Source: Solenopsis invicta
Taxonomy: Eukaryota; Arthropoda; Insecta; Hymenoptera; Formicidae
Length of the DNA: 64,000 bases
Assembly: GCF_016802725.1 (NCBI RefSeq)
Contig: NC_052672.1
Coordinates: 6,415,685-6,479,684 of the forward strand
Reading direction: 5' to 3'
A program made the translations under genes and the position numbers. Below the pieces are notes generated by a model. The model made no database searches and had not been told where the DNA came from. It saw nothing but the letters and a program-made list of their open reading frames with translations. Shown here in pieces: positions 1 through 14,508 of the stretch (position 1 is the stretch's first letter; every line of letters begins with the position of its first letter).

Positions 1-1686
1 ACGTTTTCGACGTATTAAAGCTTCTTGCACAGTTCCGCTTTTCTCATCTCTTCGACAAATTTCTCACCAATCGCTGAGTACGTTTGTTTAATTTTAAATA
101 CAAGGTATATCACGTAGAATATAATAACTTTTTCATTTTTTTCCAACATTACCTATTGCTACATCTGTTGTAATATATATATATATATATATATAAAATA
201 CACAATGAATTATTGGTTCTAACTTAACTATCGAATCGTTGAATATATATATATATATATATATAAAATACACAATGAATTATTGGCTATAACTAAATCT
301 TCGAATCTATACGAATCGTCGATTTTGCAAACACTTTTTATAAACAAGTAATTTATAGACGGCAAATAAAAGAAGAATATCTCATTTTTTTCTCATTTGC
401 AATACGAACGATTCAATATTGATTGTGTATCTTGAAAATATTTTCTACAAATATTTACATGAATAATTTCCCTCTAAATTATAATTTAAGGAAAATTTTC
501 TCTGCATTTAGGGAGGAAAACGTTATTGATTCGGATCAGAAATGACTCATGTCAATATAATTGATACACTGTTAAATATTAAAAGATCAAATTTAAACTA
601 ATTTCTTGAGTTAAACATTATTTTGTCATTTTTAACTTTTATATGTCAAAAATATTTTAATATAAAATGTGATATAATAAAATGTAATAAAATGTGATGT
701 AATATAAATGTGATTGTAAAACACAACTATATCTAAATAATCCGTTTCTATAATTAAATTGCTTAGTTATAAAGTAATTAATGTTTGTATTATCGTGTGC
801 ATCTAGTGAATAATAAATTAAGTTTAAATCAAATTGAATACATTTTTCGAATTAAATTAACTCCATTATTTCAGTTAAATTAACTTTTTTTTAACAGTGG
901 CAAAACTGAAACGATTCAAAGAGTAACTCAAAATGGATACAATCCGACATTACGAATTTAACAGTGCACACAGACAGCGTAATTACATTTAGCTCACATG
1001 TGCCTATGAAAATATAATGTTCTTTCACAGAGCATAAAGCACATAACGTAAAATTGCGAATTTTTTTTAAAGCCCAACGCTAAGATATTCATTTGCCTGG
1101 ACTGTTTATTATTTCAACTAGATTTGCTTCGCGTTCATTCACATACGTTTGCCTTCACATACGTATATCTAGGCCATGCAGTTATAGCATAACTATAATG
1201 AAGCCTAAATATAATCGTCGAGACGTTTGTCTGCCCCAAAAGCATCTAAAATGAGAAATTTTAGTTTATATGGAAGCGTGCTCCCATATATGATTCCAAA
1301 AATATTAGGAATAAAAATAGAACGTTTATTGAAAGCAATTGCCATGTACGATTCCAAAAATATTGAGAATAGAAATAGGACATTTGAAGCATGTAAATGG
1401 CACTGCACGTGGTATAACCCATTCATCTTCGTACCATTATCCATTTCGGTCGGGCGTATTTACTTTTTATGTGTCAAATCCAAACTTTCTAAGCGACTAA
1501 ATTTGTCTAAATAATAACGTTTAATTTACATTCATAATCGTGATAATTAGAGGCGTTTATCCACGCCCACTTGTCATTTGCATAATCGATACTGCAATTG
1601 CGATATCATATCGCGCTTAAGCTAAACGCGGAATTGCATTTCCGGCTTGTCAAACCCGTTGAGTTTCCGATTGTGCGTTCTCGCAG
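1..1686 (+). other. tn intron (3' part), AT-rich
   Basis: This is sequence upstream of the first visible exon, presumably intron. It holds the tandem duplication at 173-292 and a pair of overlapping antisense small ORFs at 1205-1514 with no coding character. No exon with RING or B-box cysteines is present. Confidence 0.6.
173..292. repeat. Tandem duplication, about 70-base unit with (AT)n
   Basis: Two copies of an AT run followed by AAAATACACAATGAATTATT occur at about 174-222 and 244-288, with similar sequence (AACTNAATCTTCGAATC-like) after each. It looks like a local duplication by slippage. Confidence 0.7.
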
Positions 1687-2036
1687 GTACGAAGGGGGCT
1701 GCACAGGCTGCAGGACGCGCTGGCCTTGGTGGAGAAAAACACGCTGGGCCTGCAGACAAACTGCGCCTCTGTCGCCGAGGAGGTGGACGAGATTTATCGG
1801 AGGCTGAGCAAGGCTTTGAAAGACCGCACGGAACATCTGCGTAACGAGGTCGATCGATACCTCGGCACTGAGCTCAGAGGCCTGATTCAGCTCAAAGAGA
1901 ATCTCGAATTGGAAATCGCGAATATCCAGAGCAACTGCGATCTGGCGGAGGCGCACATAAACGAAAATGTGCCGTGGGACGACGCCGAGCTTCTGGACAC
2001 AAAGGAGATCTTCCTGCGTACGGTGGAATTTATCAG
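1687..2036 (+). CDS. tn: tn exon: coiled-coil (B-box C-terminal) region
   Basis: The exon follows a CTCGCAG acceptor, starts in phase 0 (VRRGLHRLQDALALVEKN) and ends in phase 2 before GTTTGT. It encodes 116 residues of predicted amphipathic helix with heptad-like Leu/Ile/Val spacing and no low-complexity sequence, as expected for the BBC coiled coil that dimerises TRIM proteins. Its end (TVEFIR) joins the next exon (NFEYEAGDYNRR) without loss of frame. Confidence 0.85.
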
Positions 2037-5000
2037 GTTTGTCTCCATTCCCGTAATCTCCCTTTTCTTTCCGTTGCCCGCTCGTTAAAGTCCGCGCGCG
2101 CCCCGTACGATTTATTATCGGCTATCCATTCTACGGCCTCCCTCTTTTTTTTTTTGCGGCACAGACCGGAAACAAATCGTTAAATGAACGGTTCCGTCTC
2201 TTCCCCGCAAGCTATTTTACTTCAATTTCGCGGATCCCCGAGTAATGATTCACCTCGATTTTATTTATTTTTTTAATAGCGCCCACGCATTATTTCGTTA
2301 AATTATCGCAGCAATTTTCTTTTTAACAGCATTATTTATCGCAACTATGTTTAAAGTTTAAATGAAACGGGAAACACTGCATTTACAGTGTTGATTGTTG
2401 CGCAGAAAATATTTATTTTTTATTAATAAAATATTATTTTTTATTTGTCTGCAAAATACAGCTATCGAAAAATTAATGATGGTCTTCAGTTGTACCGCGA
2501 GATAATAAATAATCGTGAAAACAAGGCTAACAGCGACATTTTTAAACTAAAAAAAAAAAAGGTTGATCGTAATAATTTCAACGCTGTCGAGATGAATATA
2601 CCGATATTGGCAGCAGCCATATGAATTCCAACGGAGATTTGTGATAATAGCATCGAGAGTGTAGCGGAAATCCGGCGTTATAGCTGATGTAATTAACGTT
2701 CAACATTACCATGCACACCATTGTGAAATATGTAACGCGCGCAAAATCTGCCGTAAATCACAGACGTAAATCGTGCCGCATAACAAAATTGTACGTTCAT
2801 TAACTCAAGTACAATAATCGTGTTAAGCGAACGACAAAACGTCGAAGGGCGCATATTTCAATTGCGGAAATGGTAGTACGCGAAATCGCGCGATCACCTG
2901 TACCTCGATAAAATAATGCGCTTCGTCAATAATTAAGATCATTGAATTAACATCGCATTACGTTGTGAAACAAATAACGCATTACGCGTCTGTAGAATTC
3001 TCGCGTTTACCGGGCCGTGATAATTAGACATGTAAAGCGATTCTTTCCAGTACATTATTTAAACGAATCCCCGCCGCGGATCCTAAAATTCTAGTTCAGT
3101 CAAGTAGACGTGTCCGATATTGTGCGGACAATGCCGTTAGCAATAAGATTTCCATTTTTTTCAGTTATTTTATTAATGTCAAGCGCTATGCAAAATTAAA
3201 AATACGGAGTTGAAATTAATCGCGCGTTAACGCTTTATTGCATAAATTTTTCTGAGAAATATATTTTACTGAATTTTAGTACCTCAGGGGATTTGAGATC
3301 GCTGATTGCTAATTTGAAGTTAAATAAAGTTTTATTAAAATCACAATGTTAATTGGAAAGAACAATTTTACTGAAATACAGATCTGAAAATAATTATGTT
3401 GAACGAATACATTTAACATTGTATCGGTTGTTTAACTTGGTTGCTAGAATGTTAAAACCTATTTAGCAGGATTATCATGCGTGGGCGTTCTACATAATTA
3501 TTTTGGTAGCAAAAATAAAATTTTTTTCTGATTTGTACTTAGCTAAATTTTGAGATACCACAGTAAAATTGTTCTTTCCATTCAAATTTCAATATTTCTA
3601 TTGATAATCATATATTGCCGTATTTGATGTACCATTTAAAATTTTTCAATTATGAGCCTAAAATTAAAATCTACATTTTCAGAAACATTAATGTAAAGTT
3701 TTTCAAGACATGTTTATTATTATTATCATTCTAGCATAAACCTTTTTATAAAAAGACTCATACAGCACCGATTATTGCAGAAAGCTTTCAACCTTTCACA
3801 TTTTACGTGTAACAATTTTGGAAGAATTCTGCAAAATGCCATATGAAATATTGAAACAGACACGTTTCTAAAACCTATTACAATGTACTAAAATTGAAAA
3901 AAAAAATCTGAAAGCAGCACAAAAAATCATCTTGACGTTAAAATAGCGTCAAAATAGTTCCAAAATAAATGCTAAAAGTGACTTTTCAATCAATACGATT
4001 TATTTTGATATTATTTTGACATTACAGCGATTCGTTGTTCTATTTGGGTACAGCCTGTAATAATACAAAAAGCAACAGATTGTTGTAATTAAGGGAGATC
4101 GGGGCTCGTTAGCACAGTTTCCACAATTTCATTATTCAACAATTTAAACAACAAATTATTATGATTAAATTGTACTAATATGATAGAACTTTTTTCTACA
4201 TTTTTATTTTGCAAATTATTCTGTGCATGGTGTAATTCCTTATACGAGAAATACGAACATGCTGCATTTTAGGCTGAGAACATTGGCAAATATTATAGTA
4301 TAAGTTACGATAAACTCCATTAAATTAATGAAAACGAAAAATAAAGAATAGATTTTAAATATATATTTTTTGGTAAACATCGCCCGTATCTTTAAAAGTT
4401 ATTTTTGATGATCGAAAAACAAAATACTATTATAAAGAAACAAACGTAAATTATTTCAAATACAGCTTGCTTTAATATATGTAGAAATATTAAATATAAC
4501 GTCTTTTAGAGTCAAGTATATTTAATTTTGATCATGGTATTATAACAAATTTCTTTTATTATTTAAAATAATATATTTATGTTTTCTTTTAAATAAAAAC
4601 ATGTAATTTAGTTTTTTTCTTAAACTGTAGAATTAATACGAAATTTTTAAATGTTCGGTTTACTTTCTTTATCTTTAAACAAATTTTTGTCTTTCTTTGT
4701 AATACTTTTTTTATTTAAATAAAATTTACGGAATAGTACTTGAAAAAGAGATAATTTGCGATAACTTTTTCATTGTTTCCTTCGCCACGTAAATGGAGCA
4801 TAATGCCAACTTGCTTCTTGCGCCAACGAGCCCGGGGTTTTCCTACATGTTTTGTTCTCGGTGCTTTCTATTGTATAATTAGACTATAAGATGGCAACAA
4901 CTATACTAATCGATTAGAAGTAGTAAGACGTTAAATGGCACATGATATTTGCCTTGATACTTTAATTTTACGTTCCTTTTAGTTTGAAACAGCTTATTTT

Positions 5001-8000
5001 TATTTTTATTTTTTTAGTTTTATAATAAAAGCACTCAGCGTATTTGATATAGTTTACATTCTAACTTTTCAGTTTTTCAATCCTTCGAATAATAAAATTA
5101 AATTAAGAAGTAAAGTTAGAGTACTTCAGAAATGATATTTAAATTTATTATATTCACAGGATTATAATTAGCAATATTTCAAAAAGATTTCAGTTATTTT
5201 AGTAACTTTTTAATAATATTTTAGAGAGATTGTAGATTTTTTTTTCAGTAACTTTCAGCAATTTTTCTGTAAGATTTCAACTGCAATAATCACAAACATT
5301 TTGCTATTCCAGAGTTACTGTAGCTCAGAATGTTGCAGACATATTTCGCAACTTTTATGAAATATTTTACTTCGCCGTTGAAATATTTTTAATTGTAAGA
5401 TACGTTTGTAACGTGTTTCAGTGTTGCATGAAAGATATTAGTTTCAACTGATTTTTTGCTCATAATTTATTGTTAATGCAAAATAATTACATTTGTTATT
5501 TATGTATTCATTTATATCGAGTCTTAGGAACATAACAATATCAAATATGTTACGTAAATTAATTTTATAAACGTAAAAACATAAAAAAAATTGCAAAGAG
5601 ATAAGAGTCACATATATGTGATACTGTGCAATGAAGAGTTAATCACGCTTATAGAAAATAATGTTACTAGTAACACGAAATGACAAGAAGATCAATGTTT
5701 CTATCATAATTTCTTTCGACTTGGCGCGATATAATCCGCAGCATGATTGTTATCGATTTCGCGAAACTTAATTCGCACAGTCAGTACGGTCTGTCATATC
5801 TCTTGGCGGAATGAAGATGGACGATTGTTCTTCGCAGGAACTTCGAATACGAGGCGGGGGATTACAACCGGCGAGTCCGCTTCGTGATGGCGCACGATCC
5901 GAATCAGCTTGTCCTTCACGTGGCGGGTTACGGCGAATTGAACATTAAACCGGAAAGCGGAAGCGGCGGATTGCTGGGGAGCTCCAGCAGTTTAGCCCCA
6001 CCGGTGGGCTCTCCCGGTCTTATGAGGAGCAAGAGCGATCACCGCCTCGCCTCGCAGTACAGGCAGCAAGAGGAGGAACGGCTGGCCAGGAATCGATACG
6101 TTCCCGAATACGAGTAACTATCGCCATTTCTTACGTCTCTCTTCTCGGGCGCCCGATGCTGTCCGAGTATTATTCCCTAATGTTACCAGCGATGCGAGAA
6201 AAATCGATTGCTTTCGCGCCGTGTTGTTCCATCTTGAGCCGATTGTTTGCGGCAAGTACGGATCAAGTCCCGTCACATCGTTGCCGTGCTCTATTTCCTT
6301 CTAACGTGGGTTTACGGGAAATGATCGGGACAGTTTATTTATTTTTCCATTGTATTCCATATACTTGTCCCCATTTCTTGATATTGCGCCAGTAATATCG
6401 ACTTACAAAACGATATAAATTTTTCGGAAAGTAATATCATACATACATGTACTTCACGGAGTTCGGGGAAATATGTAGTACAAATCGATTGGGAGGGGGA
6501 GGAAAAACCGTTCGGCACGAAATAGAACTTTTTTCAGGAAAGCTGCCTTGTATAAGCCTCGACTTCTAGACCGGTACCAGTCTAAGTAGATTACAAAAAT
6601 AAATGTCCAGACGGGGAAACCATTTCTTCCGCTATTTATCAGCGAGATCAATTTGTCTCGGAGCCGATTAAAAACTGCAGGACGGTTGATGGAGGGACGA
6701 GGGGTGTGTGTGTCCTTGGATCGTAGGGCGACCCGAGATCGAGCGCCGCTACTTAATTTACGGCGCCGAGATTTCAGTCTGTTTTCGAAACGATAAATCA
6801 GCCGTCGCGGAAAATTCGCAGTCTTATTTACGGGACGAGACGAGTGGCGCGCTGAGATGACCGTGAACAATTTGCGGCTCGTACAATTGCGACCGATATA
6901 TTTCTTCGGGGGTCGAACCGTGGGTGTGGGAGGTGAAACTGTTCCAGGCACGCGCGCGACGTTTTATTGTTTATTGCTACTATTGAAAGTGTAACAGATT
7001 GGACCGATAATACGGGTAACGTGGCTTTTTACTGCGAGGCGCTAGATAGTGGAACGTATTAATATTCGGTTCGCGCAGCGGCGCAAACGACGCAAGTATG
7101 CCATCAGATCGGCGCGCTACAATAATTGGTACGTGCCTAGCAAGTGTTTCTCGAGGGTTTAGGGGGGGACGTATTTACGGTACAGTTTGGCCAATCGGGT
7201 TAACTGAGTCGATATCTTTCATCGGATCCGTGCTTTTTCAAACAGCTCGTACAATTTCGTCAAACGCAACGGCTTTGCTCGGATTTAATTCTCGTTAGCG
7301 GTCTTTATTACATTCTTTATTGCACGTTAATTATTCTCTAAAGTGCAATTTTTAAATGTCTCTCTCCTTCTCTCACGCGTATTAAACGCATATTAAATAA
7401 TGCAATTGTCCATTGCGATTATTAATTTTAATGGCACGGTCGCGACACGGGGAAAAATATTGCATTTTAATTATTGCACGCTTTAATGTTTGATGAAAAA
7501 TATATTTGGGCAGCAAATAGTTTTAATCGACGGTAGGTATAAAAAAATGTTCAAAAGTAATCATTAATATTCACACCTTAAAAAAGCTCGCATTGAAATG
7601 ACCACAAAACTCTTGTGCTACAATATACTTGCAAATTTATACCGCAAAGAACGAGCTACCAAATGCTGAGCGAAAACAATCTCAATTAAATCTTTTGTTA
7701 ATTAATTCAAAAATAATGTTATTTTTCCAAATATTTAGTAAGTATTATCAGACGGTTGATTATATGTTCGATAACATTTGGTATTTATTATTAAACTTTA
7801 TTTTCGGGGCATACTGTAGCTTTAAAAATTTCTTGCACAAGATTTGATATTTTTCAAAGCTCTGCCGAAAGAAAGAAGAAAAGTGCACTTTCTGAAATAC
7901 CTTGCATGTTTATTCCGACGTTATAAATACGCGTGCATCATTTCGGCATTTTCTCATTTTCTTTGCCTCTTTCTCTCCTTCGCACTGTCTTTCTCTTTTC

Positions 8001-11000
8001 TCTCTTTCTTTCTTTTCTTCTATTCCGACTCAAAGTACCTTCAGCTTGGAATAGGCGCGTCGAGTTTAATTGCTGCCTGTTTCATGCAACGTCGGTCGTT
8101 AGAGCCCCTCATCGGGGCGTTTTATTAAGCGGCCTCGTCAAAATGTAAATTAAATGCTTTAGGTACGCGCGAGCACGTATTTTTTTAGTAATTAACGCTC
8201 TCGCGCACTGGCAAAGACCTACTTCACGTACGAGAATCGCGGCCGTCCAGCCCCGTGCCGTCTGTTCCGTTTGTTATATAATTACGACAATCGTGATCGT
8301 TTTGTGCGATTATTAGAGAAAATACCATTATTTGCGAAGGTCTCATCAATTTGTCGGTCGCGCTCACGAACCAGATATCGTTCGAATTGTAAATGAATCT
8401 CATGCGATGCATTTCCACTGTCCGCAAAACGTGCGCGCGCGTGGCGATGTTTATTTTTGACACTTGCCTTGTGATATTCGAGCGAAAATTCCATTATTCG
8501 TGCTTTTTTCACAATACGTTCTGAAAAACGCGCGTTTCAATCGTTTCTCTTTTTGCGCGTCGCCCGAAAGGTTGAAATATACAAAAGGCCGTTATTGCCG
8601 TCGCAATTTCTGGCGTGTGTTCTTTGCCGGCGTTTTGGAGCGTGACAACGCCTGATATCATATCACGAAAATGTAGTTAAATGGTTAAGTGCCTAAAATC
8701 GATAATGCCGGATGATAGTGCAAATGCAGATAGGCGGATTAAAAAGTCAAAAGGTTTAATACGCAAATCATGCCTATACGTTAACCTATACATATTTTTA
8801 TATAATTGTTGCAAATAGAGAATTGTATACAGCATTGGCTAAAATTATGTGGCACCTACATCTATTTCATTCATCTGAATTTTTTTTATTTGTATTATTT
8901 TAAATTGATCACTAGCAATATATGTACATAAATTTGAAGAGTTTTTTAAACGTAAAATAATTCACATTTGAATTTCTGTTTAAATCCGTCCAGTTAAAAA
9001 ATATAAAGTGCCTTACAATTTTGACTAAAGTATTATATATTTACATATATTATTGTAGTGTTAAGGAACATTTTTATTTAGTCTTATTAAGATAATGATA
9101 ATTTGTCACTTTTTAAATTAATTCGACATTAATTTAATAATTTATAAATTTCAAAATGTATTGCACATATTTTAATATTCTAAATTATTTATCTAATTTA
9201 AAAGATAGTAATATAAATTTAAAAGGTGGTAATATTAAAATGTTATTGTATAAATTTCCTCGACATGATTCCATACAGTTGAAAAAATTGATACTTCAAG
9301 AAACAGTCATTGTTTGCTGAGGATTTCTTAAATCTCTCACTAAAAATGCAAGACGTCAACTTTTTTAATAACTACATCTCTCAGATCAGAAAGCGGTCAA
9401 CTCTCAAAGCTCGCGTCTAATTATTTATCTTTGGCCATCCGCTTCGGACAGATTTTATTGCAATCTGTGAACGAGGTTACTTCTCACAGAGGATTTCGTG
9501 GAACGCGATATTGCAATTCCTCCGACGAATTGCTAACATTTCAAAGTGACTTTGATTAAAAGACCGATGCACATCTTGAATTTTTTTTGGCGATTTTTGA
9601 CGAAGATTATTATTGTATAGAGTGAGTATCCATTCCGGAGTCTATTGTACTGATCGATTTTTCGCTACACGTACAGCTAATCAGTTGCTACACAGGAAAT
9701 CGATTAGTAAAGAGCATTATTTTCTGTAAGATTTATTGATTTCGATAAGAAAAAGAGAGAGAAAGAACAGCGTACAAAGTTTGTTTTAACTTTTTAAATT
9801 CTAATTATAACAACGCGTATGTACGTAACAATTTAGATTTTTACGCAGAATATTTACGTGTTATTTAATTAAAATTTAATATTTAGTTCTTGTTAAATTC
9901 TTAGATACTTTTTTAACGTCATCATGTCTTAAAATTGATATCATTGAATTACCTGATTAAAATTCAGTTTTTACTTGCAATGCTTTAGTTAAAATAAATT
10001 TCATATATATTTTTCCGTCGAAATATTATATGGCGCTGTTGCTGACAGCGTTCTTTGACATTTAAAGGGTTAAAAGATAAGGCCGAAAATTCGGTAAGTC
10101 CTATCAACGAGCTTTGAGGGAATATCTGAGAAGATGATATGGGAATAGAAGAGGGAGATCCCCTAATATCATTTCGTCCTGTCATCGGCAATCCTCCAGA
10201 ACGTCCTCTCGAATCGAACTGAGATAATCTGACTATAAAGCAGGTCGCGTTTCAGTCTAAAGGTAGAGCTTGTCATTGGCTCCCCTCCTTGTCATAATTT
10301 CAAGTGACATATATCAAAGACACGTGTTCTTGCAAGATCTGCTCGCGAGAAAATGATAAGTTGTTATCCGTCCTCAGGGAGAGGAGACAGACACTTTTTT
10401 TATTTTTACAAGATCCGAGTTGATATTGTCTGACCTTTTGCTGACTTGATCTACTTACAGTGTCCAATAATATCCAATATAAAGTATTTACGTCTCATGA
10501 TATTTATTTAAATATATTTTATGTTAAGTAAGATGACAATATTAATATTATTTGACAAAAATTTCCGCTCGCGTTAGCATATGTCCGAGCGATCAAAATG
10601 TAATACAGTAATATACTTCATTTTAGACGTGCTTCGATTCTTTTTCGATTTTTATTGTTGCCACAGAGTTTTATCCAAGAAAGTTAATACTTGTTAATAA
10701 CGCAGTTACAGTTAAAGTAACTTTTTTTCAGTAACTATAACTTCGTTCTTCTCCTTCTATAATTGTAATTCAACTTGGTTTTTTGTGACTAGCAACTACA
10801 ATATTTAATTTAGTAGTCGCTTTTACGGTTACTTTATACATTTCAAACTTATTTCGCAACATATGGTCTGCATGCGACAGGGCGGAGTGATATATCATCT
10901 TCGAGAATAGCTGTCATATAATCATTAAAGTTGAGACTTTACTCTTTAAAACAAACTCTGGACAATTCGTTTACGATGATTTTATTACGAAGTTTGAATT

Positions 11001-14000
11001 TATAGCAAATTTTTTTAGCGGGGTAAAATAATAACTTTACATTTTTGATAATATATTCCAAGTACAAATATTAATTTGTTATGCAATAAATTATTAACCT
11101 AGTTAATATATCAAGTATATTTTTATTACATTGATATTTTATTATAATAAGTAATGTAATTTAATAATGTTAGAAATGTAAGATTCTTGTATTTAAAGCA
11201 GCAATACGTAAACATTACAAAAAATTGACAGAAATATAACTGAAAAGTAATTTGTTACATTTTTTATAACTATAACGTGTTACTTACGATAACTTTTTTT
11301 TTGTAACGGTAACTAATTATTTTTTGACAGAGTAAAACTGTCACTCTTTCAGTTTTTCATTGCTACAAAGTAACTTTCAAATCCTATGTCTTACTACAGA
11401 TTTCTTTATAATAATAGCATCTGTTACTTTATAATAATAGTGCTGAATCATAAGTCTTACTACTATTATTATTAAGATCCTTAATCTGAACTTTGACAAG
11501 GGACACGTGTTTCTCGCGTGATAAGGCTATTCATTCCATTTATATAATTTATCGATCCGCGTTTAATTCATGGAGAATTGTCAATGGCGTAAGGGGAAAT
11601 CACTGTCGGTGATTTCTCCAGATCCAGAGTCACTTTCTCTGTAATGGTTCTAATTAATCGACGTCGCCACTGTGTACGCGTGTGTATATGCGTGTGTGTA
11701 TATGTGTGTGCCAGGTACGACGCGCCGGAGTACGAGGTACCCAGGAACAAGTCCAGGTACAGGAGTCGATTTATGCGACATCGGGACGGCGACGATTCCG
11801 ACGGTGACACCAGGTCGACGGTGAGATTCACGTCGGCGCCGCAGGAGTCGTCCAGCCTACGTGAGCGCGTCTTGGACACGGAGGACGCCGCGCGCGGTCC
11901 CCTGTCAGGCATATTTCGTCTGACGGACTCGCCGCGGGTCATGAAGAAGCTGCAGGAGTGCGAGCGTGCCGGCAAGAGGAAGAAGGAGGAGCCGGCGAGC
12001 CAGCCCGTGCCGCAACCGCAACCGCCTAAGCCACAGGTTAGAACAGCACGCTTCTGACAGCCTAGACGTTAAGGCCTTCAAAGCTAAAGTGGATCAAGGT
12101 CCAAAATTTGGATTTACTTGCGCTTCCGCTTATCTGAAAATTGATCTTTAGACTGACTTTGCAGATGAGACCTCGCGGATTGGAAACCCAATCTATTTTA
12201 GCTCTGAACAGTTTGTTAAGTTGAAGCTATGTATTTAGTGGTATATAACATGTGTGCCCTTACAATACACGCCCGCGATAACTGCGAACGAAAATATCAG
12301 TTTAACGTTTGGATTGAATTAAATAGTGAAGAAGAGTTAATTCTGTTAATTCCTGCCATATAATTTCGATTGAAATAATATTGCCGTTCGTACGAATTGC
12401 ATTTAATAACGGTGGTTCGTTAACAAGAGTTTGAGAATAACTGGTGTACTTGGTAAGTATACATTCTACATATTTCTCTATTTCTATGGTAAATAATTGA
12501 TATGCCTATTGAATGAAAGTCAATACGTCGAGATTAACAATGCAAATGTTTAAAATCGTAGTTGAAATTATGTTTTTGTTTGGCAAGCTCAATGCGCGAT
12601 GAAAATCTCGAAATAAAATACATATAACGTGTAACGCGCACGTTTTGGACAAAAAAATTATTACATGTCATAAATATATACAGCTTTCGTTGCTAATAAA
12701 AATTCAAGGTGACAGTGTAATCCAGATACATTTGCTATATGCATACAAAATACATTTTTATGTTATATATGAATTCTATATAAGACCTCTCTCAACCCTT
12801 CGTACATATATATATAAGCCATCTTAGGTAGTTCTTACATTGGGATATCGATCTGTGCCTCCCACGACACCAACTTCCATAAACATCCGCCGTGTTATGA
12901 TAGGTTTCGCATTAAAAACGCGACTGTCCCTGGCGCAGGGTCATTATTTCGATGCAATGTGTGCTCGAGCAAGCCGAAAAATCTCTGCTAAATTATAGCG
13001 ATACGTAAATAACACGTCGAAAGACTACGTACGAACGCGATTGTTGATAAAAGCGACACTGATACATCGTTCCGTGTTTTGCGACAACAACATTTTTACA
13101 AAAATTCGCATCAATAGATCCGTACCAATCGACAAATAATCCTCGACGGACAACCGTGTTTTTTTTTTATCGATGTAACACATGGTTACACCATTGACCC
13201 ATTTGTTTTCCTCCCTCGACGTTCATATTTTAAATGTTGATGCAGCACGGAGCTCAGTTGATTGAATCGGACAATCGAGCAATCGTCCGGCATCTCTATA
13301 TGCAAATCCGCTGGCCGACGTAAATTTTTTTTTTTACGCCAAAAAATGTGCACTCTCTATAGAGAAGCGTATCAGTGAATTTAATCGCCGTTCCCTGCTT
13401 ATCGATACACCGTATATCACCGCGTCGCATCAATATTTAAACGGCTAAGCGTCAACGATACGGTTAATTTACGGCCACGGCTGTGTTCAATGAACGCTAT
13501 TTAATTAGCCTTGCATGCACTTTTAGAAAATACTTGGAAAAACGTCGTGGTCGCTGTAATTTAATAATATCCGGAGATATCAGTAATACGCAAAGATCTA
13601 AAGTGCATTAACCTCTTTATGTTGAACGAAGAAAGTATTTAGTACGAAAGATAATTTTCACTTTCTTCTCAGTGTGTAAAAGAATAAAGTTGTAAAAAAT
13701 GTACAAATAATATGATATAATATTGTTATTATATTGAAAAATCCGGGTTTCTGATTTGGCTTAGAAATTTTGATCTCGAGCTAACAATGAGTGATTATAA
13801 ATAATTAATTAATTAAGGGAGCATACACACTTAGGATGGGTCAAAACGAGATCTACTTTGCAAATTTTTTATATAAAAACGAAAAGAGATGTCGTGTTTC
13901 TTCCATACCTTTTCCTATTTAATATTTAAGCTTTATTAAAAAATTATATGACATGGCTTCATCACTTAAATCATACTTTCCAAACATCTAACCATTGCAT

Positions 14001-14447
14001 TACACTATCTTAAAGGCTCGACCGCTCGACGTACAATTTTACACACGTTTTTTTTTAAAGACTAAAAGTTTAACGTAAACTTTTTTTTTATGTTAATTTT
14101 TGTCGCAGGCAAACAAAAACGAGCAAAATTTACAGTGATAAACCGTTACGTCGACTTTGACCAGATGCCAATTTGCTCAAATGCAATATTTCAAAAAACG
14201 TTACGTCAAATATTAACTCCATGTTTCAACTTTATAAAGCTTGCGCTATTTTGCTTTCTGATAAATCCTGTGGGAGCAGCAGTGACCATCGTTTTCAAAA
14301 ATACGATAGGTAAACTTGAAAGCAACGTCGTTTTATATCATTTTTTAATAAAATTTAAATGTCAGATAAAAAAAATATGATCTTTACAATGGAATAAACA
14401 CAACTTCTCTTTTTGCGTTTTTTCATAAAAAAAAAAAAAAATGGAAA

Positions 14448-14508
<61 letters not shown>

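Noticed and set aside
11568..11975. Minus-strand ORF over a tn exon
   Set aside because: Shadow of the exon at 11715-12036, which has matching splice sites and phase on the + strand.
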